Source: Deltaproteobacteria bacterium (GTDB lineage Bacteria > Desulfobacterota > Desulfobaccia > Desulfobaccales > 0-14-0-80-60-11). From it: 9,343 nt of DNA. Under the pieces are notes generated by a model that worked only from the letters and a program-made list of their open reading frames with translations, searched no databases and had not been told where the DNA came from. Below, in pieces: positions 6,549 to 9,343 of this stretch. A program made the position numbers and the translations under genes. Location of the stretch: positions 1 to 9,343 of the forward strand of contig JAFDHU010000056.1 in NCBI GenBank assembly GCA_019308625.1. Reading direction: 5' to 3'. The first letter of the stretch is position 1; each line of letters opens with the position of its first letter.

Positions 6549-7754
6549 TCAAGTCAGTTGGGAGAGGTCAAACTCCGGCCGGGCCAGGTCGGCCCGGAAA
6601 CGGCCCACGTCCTTGCGGGCCCTGATGGCAGCCTGGATTTCCTGGCTGCCCCGGATGTCCCCGAACAGTATGGCCCCTACCAAGAGGTTGTCCCGCAGCA
6701 CCATCTTGCGGTAGATTTTGCGGGCCTCATCCTGGAAGACCGCGGCCTCCCACTGCCCTTCAGCATCTATGTCCCCGGCGGCCATCAGATCAATACCCAC
6801 CACCTTGAGGGTATTGGCCGGCACGGTGCCTTCATAGACCTCGGCCTGGCCGGCCATGTTGGCTCCGGCCACCCGCCCCTGCTCCTGAGCCGCCGGCCAG
6901 ATGCCGTAAAAACGGCCCCGGTGCTCAATGAGGTCGCCGGCAGCGTAGATGTCCGGCAGGCTGGTTCGCAGGTGGTCGTCCACTTTGACACCCTTGTCAA
7001 TCTCCAGGCCCAGGTTGCGGGCCAGGGTCAGTTCGGGCCTTACCCCTGCAGAGATGAGCACCAGGTCCGCAGGAATCTTCTCCCCGCTCTCCAGCACCAC
7101 CTGCAGCTCCTCTCCGGACTGAAGGATTTCCTGGGTTTTGGCGCCCAGATAAAAGGCAAAGCCCATTTCCTCCAGGCGGCTCTGCAGCATGGCCGCCCCG
7201 GCCGCGTCCATCTGGCGGGGCAGCAGCCGGGGAAAGAATTCCACCACCGTGACTTTCAGGCCCAGCTTGCGCAGGCCGTTGCCGGCCTCCAGCCCCAGAA
7301 GGCCGCCGCCGATAAGCACTGCCTGCCGGGACTTTGCGGCCCGGCCCCGGATGAGCTCGGCGTCCGCCACCGTCCGGAGAGTCATCACCCCCGGCAGCTC
7401 CGCCCCTTTGATGGGAGGCACAAAGGAGTAGCCCCCCGTGGCCAGGAGGAGCCGGTCATAGGGGAACTGCTCCCCTTTCTCGGTGGTGGCCACCTTTTGG
7501 TTGGAGTCAATGTCGGTCACTGCAGTCTGCAGGTGAAGGGTGATGCCGTGCTTCTCATACCAGCCGGCATCATGAATGATGAGCTTCTGCAACGGCTTTT
7601 CTCCGGCCACGAAATCAGGCAGCCCCGGCACATAGTAAAAGGGCACCTCGTCCCGGGTGAAAATGTGGATGGCGCCTTCCGGATCCACGCGGCGGATGCT
7701 TTCCGCTGCGGCGTTGCCGGCCACGCCGTTGCCGATGATGAGGTATGTGGTCAT
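6549..7754 (-). CDS. FAD/NAD(P)-dependent oxidoreductase of the rubredoxin reductase / NADH oxidase / NirB N-terminal type
   Basis: 401 residues, ATG 7754 preceded by a strong GGGAGGAGG site. Two Rossmann folds are clear: the FAD motif GNGVAG at 8-13, LLLATGG at 103-109, the NAD(P) motif GGGLLG at 149-154 with the following acidic end of strand VVEF (170-173), and the second FAD motif DIYAAGDLIE at 268-277. The C-terminal third has the LVGAILFGDI pattern of this superfamily. These enzymes move electrons from NAD(P)H to rubredoxin, oxygen, disulfides or partner subunits in the cytoplasm. The protein contains no cysteine at all, so it lacks the redox Cys of NADH oxidase/peroxidase and CoA-disulfide reductase; reduction of a protein partner such as rubredoxin or a nitrite reductase-like or CODH-linked partner is more likely. 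No such partner gene lies nearby. First gene of the leftward block. Confidence 0.88.
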   Translation of the reverse strand: MTTYLIIGNGVAGNAAAESIRRVDPEGAIHIFTRDEVPFYYVPGLPDFVAGEKPLQKLIIHDAGWYEKHGITLHLQTAVTDIDSNQKVATTEKGEQFPYDRLLLATGGYSFVPPIKGAELPGVMTLRTVADAELIRGRAAKSRQAVLIGGGLLGLEAGNGLRKLGLKVTVVEFFPRLLPRQMDAAGAAMLQSRLEEMGFAFYLGAKTQEILQSGEELQVVLESGEKIPADLVLISAGVRPELTLARNLGLEIDKGVKVDDHLRTSLPDIYAAGDLIEHRGRFYGIWPAAQEQGRVAGANMAGQAEVYEGTVPANTLKVVGIDLMAAGDIDAEGQWEAAVFQDEARKIYRKMVLRDNLLVGAILFGDIRGSQEIQAAIRARKDVGRFRADLARPEFDLSQLT

Positions 7755-8035
7755 TTGGCCTCCTCCCTTTAGACTATTCCCGTGACGTACTGCCCTTTAA
7801 GGCAAAACCGGTGGGGCCGGGACTGCTGCTTCCGCTTTTTCCCTGACGGCGGGCCCCCGGGCCCGAGAGCCGCCTTAAGCATACCACGTTTGGGAAGGGG
7901 ATGGAAAAGGCCTTGGGCGAAAAATATCCCTGCCTTGACCGGCCTTCCTGCCGGCGCGGCCTTGACAGAAGGACACCCAGGCCCCAGGTTTATACAGAAA
8001 ACGGACCGCGGCAGGGTTCCGGAAAGAGACAAGCC
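7755..8035. promoter_or_regulatory. Divergent intergenic region between the reductase and the XXXCH gene
   Basis: 281 bases between divergent genes must hold promoters for both. On the plus strand TTGACA (7962-7967) and TATACA (7991-7996) are visible, but 23 bases apart, too far for standard sigma70. On the minus strand only weak pairs are seen. A very GC-rich hairpin, CGGGC (7850-7854) and GCCCG (7861-7865), sits within flanking GGCGG and CCGCC. No convincing gene is present; the plus-strand frame open from 7901 is an upstream extension without support. Confidence 0.35.
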
Positions 8036-8575
8036 ATGGAAGAAAGCGGAAAATTTGCGGGAGGACTATCCCGACTGGAGCTGGCGGAGCAGTTGGAAGC
8101 CTTGGCCAGCAGGCTCCGGGCAGGCGCCTGGCCCTTGAAAGGCCGGGACTGCCGGGTGCCGGAGCGCCTGGAAGCCGAAATCAAGATCAAGGAAAAATAC
8201 GCCGAAGTGAAGGTGAAGGTGAGCTTTCACTTTCCGGCGGCCGCCGCCCCTGCCCAAGCGGCAGCCGCCGACCAACAACAGCAGTCAAATAGTTTTAAGG
8301 AAGTAAAAAAGCAACTGGGCCGGGCCTTCGGCGAACTTTTGCGGGCAGTCAATCTGGAGGTCCTACCCCAGGAGGAGGCCCTGGAGCGCTTCCTTAACCT
8401 AACCCAGGAGTTCGCCCGGAGCGCCGAACCGGCTTGGGCTGACGAGGTGCAGGATTTCCTGGCCCACAGCGACAACCTGGGCCAGGCCTTTCAGCAGCGG
8501 CAGTTTGAACGCTTTCACCAGGAGGTCCGGGAGCTGCAAAACCGCATGCAGGTCTGTCACCGGGAATTCAAATAA
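8036..8575 (+). CDS. Amphi-Trp domain plus XXXCH domain protein (GAK-system XXXCH type)
   Basis: 179 residues from ATG 8036, which follows GGAAAGAG (8021-8028) at 7 bases; the frame is open from 7901 but that extension lacks a ribosome site and looks non-coding. Residues 8-66 match the amphi-Trp pattern as I know it: a helix LSRLELAEQLEALASRLRAG, then VPERLEAEIKIKEKYAEVKVKVSF with alternating charged and hydrophobic strand residues. An Ala/Gln-rich linker spans 67-87. Residues 88-179 form the XXXCH helical domain: FLNLTQEFARS, AWADEVQDFL, ELQNRMQVCHREFK, with the invariant Cys174-His175 just before the end. Such proteins occur with the GAK cassette (ATP-grasp enzyme, CofD-like protein, HprK-related kinase B), which is of unknown function. 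None of those partners is in this window. Cytoplasmic by absence of signal or membrane segment. Confidence 0.82.
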   Translation: MEESGKFAGGLSRLELAEQLEALASRLRAGAWPLKGRDCRVPERLEAEIKIKEKYAEVKVKVSFHFPAAAAPAQAAAADQQQQSNSFKEVKKQLGRAFGELLRAVNLEVLPQEEALERFLNLTQEFARSAEPAWADEVQDFLAHSDNLGQAFQQRQFERFHQEVRELQNRMQVCHREFK

Positions 8576-8600
8576 CCCCGGGGCTGCAACCGGCCGGCGC

Positions 8601-8626
8601 TGCCATCCGCCTTCGGCGGCCCGGCA
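8601..8626 (+). terminator. Hairpin after the XXXCH gene, candidate terminator
   Basis: CCGCC (8607-8611) and GGCGG (8615-8619) with a 3-base loop, extended by TGCC (8601-8604) and GGCA (8623-8626) across a small internal loop. It lies about 25 bases after the stop codon. No T run follows, so intrinsic termination is uncertain. Confidence 0.42.
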
Positions 8627-8707
8627 TTAACCAGAACGTGACTGCCCCCGAAGCATCCCCGGGTCCGCGGGGCCCACTCCCGCCCTCAGTCGCTCTCGGC
8701 ATAGGGA

Positions 8708-8737
8708 TTGACATACCGTGGCTCATACCACTACTGT
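8708..8737 (+). promoter_or_regulatory. Promoter-like TTGACA...TACTGT pair
   Basis: A perfect -35 TTGACA (8708-8713), an 18-base spacer and TACTGT (8732-8737), a 4/6 match to the -10 box. Transcription would start near 8745 and run through the hairpin-rich stretch toward the small membrane gene at 9033. Confidence 0.4.
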
Positions 8738-8941
8738 CGCGGGCCAACCTGCCCGGCCGACCCTTTCTGTCCCGACTTCCCCCCTGATTGTCTTACATTG
8801 CTTCCCCACGGAAAAATCCAGTCAGACCACTCCGGCCTCGGCGTCTTTAGCCAGTTTTGCCCCCGCAGGCAGCTGGGGAAAATCCTGGGACAAAAACCAG
8901 GAAAAAGTCTTGCATGGGTCGGGGGGGCGTGCTAAAAGGAG

Positions 8942-8974
8942 ACCGGCTCGACAGTTTGGCAAGTGCCGGTTTTT
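8942..8974 (+). terminator. Terminator-like stem with T run upstream of the small membrane gene
   Basis: ACCGGC (8942-8947) pairs with GCCGGT (8965-8970), and a T run follows directly (8970-8974). The 17-base loop can fold further through GGCA and TGCC. It lies 59 bases before the next start codon, so it could end a short RNA or act as an attenuator. Confidence 0.48.
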
Positions 8975-9032
8975 GCCCTCTTCTTTAAGTCCCGCCTCTG
9001 CGCCACCACCGGCGGGCCGAAGGGAATTGGTG

Positions 9033-9278
9033 ATGCTAAAAATATTAATCATTGTCGGCGGTTTGCTTTTGTCGTTTTTCGTATTACGTCCCATTTGTTA
9101 TCACCTGTTGGTTAAAAAAGACAAAATAAAGAAAAACAGGAAGCCGTTGATTACCAAACATAAACGTAAGAAAATATTCGGCCGCCGCGTCACGATTAAA
9201 AAATCAGCTTTTAACACTGCTCCGCATTGTAAAGAGAAAGTAGCACCTATGGATGATTTAAGCGTAACTGATATTTAG
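9033..9278 (+). CDS. Small single-pass membrane protein with basic tail, unknown
   Basis: 81 residues from ATG 9033 with GAAGGGA ending about 7 bases upstream; the frame is open back to GTG 8718, but that extension is low-complexity and has no ribosome site. Residues 3-25 (LKILIIVGGLLLSFFVLRPI) form one membrane helix or an uncleaved signal anchor. The rest is very basic (KKDKIKKNRK, KHKRKKIFGRR) and ends in an acidic tail DDLSVTDI; a single Cys lies in APHCKEK. I do not recognise the family. By the positive-inside rule the basic tail should face the cytoplasm. The codons are AT-rich (many AAA, ATT, AAT), unlike every other gene here, which suggests separate origin. It could be a small regulator or part of a foreign element that continues beyond the window. 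Confidence 0.6.
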   Translation: MLKILIIVGGLLLSFFVLRPICYHLLVKKDKIKKNRKPLITKHKRKKIFGRRVTIKKSAFNTAPHCKEKVAPMDDLSVTDI

Positions 9279-9279
9279 C

Positions 9280-9294
9280 CTTCCATGCTTCCAT
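9280..9294. repeat. Short tandem repeat CTTCCAT twice
   Basis: CTTCCAT occurs at 9280-9286 and again at 9288-9294, one base apart, right after the small membrane gene. It could be chance or a binding-site pair; the AT-rich end of the window gives no more context. Confidence 0.3.
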
Positions 9295-9343
9295 AATGTT
9301 TTTTTGGTAAAAATCTGAACCAATATCACTGCACACCCTGCTT

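Larger units (their letters stand above)
8576..9032. other. Non-coding stretch with several hairpins between the XXXCH gene and the small membrane gene
   Basis: 457 bases with no convincing gene. Open frames here give Pro/Ser/Cys-rich shadow proteins without ribosome sites. Visible structure on the plus strand: the hairpin at 8601-8626; a long-range pair TTCCCCA (from about 8802) with TGGGGAA (from about 8874); the hairpin TCCTGG (8883-8888) with CCAGGA (8897-8902), loop of 8; and the terminator-like stem at 8942-8974. A promoter-like pair lies at 8708-8737. No tRNA or known riboswitch core was recognised. Confidence 0.5.

Noticed and set aside
6366..7772. A 468-codon plus-strand frame across the reductase and lipoprotein genes.
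   Set aside because: It is antisense to two genes with clear protein signatures; composition is that of an antisense shadow.
7901..8035. An N-terminal extension of 45 residues for the XXXCH protein from ATG 7901.
   Set aside because: The extension is rich in Arg, Pro and Cys with no family similarity, while ATG 8036 has a good ribosome site and directly precedes the amphi-Trp domain.
8718..9278. Reading the small membrane protein as a 186-residue protein from GTG 8718.
   Set aside because: The first 105 residues are Pro/Ser/Ala-rich without a ribosome site and cover hairpins including a terminator-like stem. The membrane helix begins right after ATG 9033, which has its own ribosome site.
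1..9343. CRISPR arrays, insertion sequences, tRNA or rRNA genes.
   Set aside because: No regularly spaced repeats, transposase motifs, terminal inverted repeats, tRNA T-loop sequences or rRNA core sequences were seen on either strand.

Overview
The window is GC-rich bacterial DNA with the gene style of an anaerobic Desulfobacterota (former Deltaproteobacteria) lineage. The pointers are a lytic-transglycosylase-type LysM tail, a TatT-like TPR protein, a multi-SLBB polysaccharide export protein and, most specifically, an amphi-Trp/XXXCH protein of the kind found with the GAK cassette in sulfate reducers. This placement is inference; there is no rRNA or marker gene here, and species cannot be named.

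Left block, plus strand (1-2961): the C-terminal end of a LysM-type protein, an S-adenosylhomocysteine/methylthioadenosine deaminase-like amidohydrolase, a MobB-like molybdopterin-guanine-dinucleotide GTPase, and a secreted TatT-like TPR protein. The amidohydrolase and mobB are adjacent and both are broken in the same way: a short internal segment that the family normally carries is missing and the frame changes across the gap. The loss is about 40 bases in the amidohydrolase and roughly 70 in mobB. Either this is real decay or the assembly dropped short segments.

Middle block, minus strand (3020-7754, transcribed right to left): a cysteine-free FAD/NAD(P)-dependent reductase, an unrecognised probable lipoprotein 25 bases downstream, then a large SLBB outer-membrane polysaccharide export protein. 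The SLBB gene has its own good sigma70-like promoter. Its second SLBB domain is split by an insertion of about 110 residues, and another SLBB domain carries a coiled coil. An inverted repeat at 2969-2992 sits between the left and middle blocks, which converge.

Right block, plus strand (8036-9343): an amphi-Trp plus XXXCH protein without its usual GAK partners in view, then about 460 bases without a convincing gene. That stretch holds hairpins, a promoter-like pair and a terminator-like stem with a T run. After it comes a small AT-rich membrane protein whose base composition is clearly unlike its neighbours.

Working together: the lipoprotein and SLBB protein probably serve envelope polysaccharide export. 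The left block mixes purine/methyl-cycle salvage and molybdenum cofactor maturation with a secreted TPR protein and shows no single pathway. The most interesting items are the paired internal deletions, the split SLBB domain, the orphan XXXCH protein and the structured leader before the AT-rich gene.
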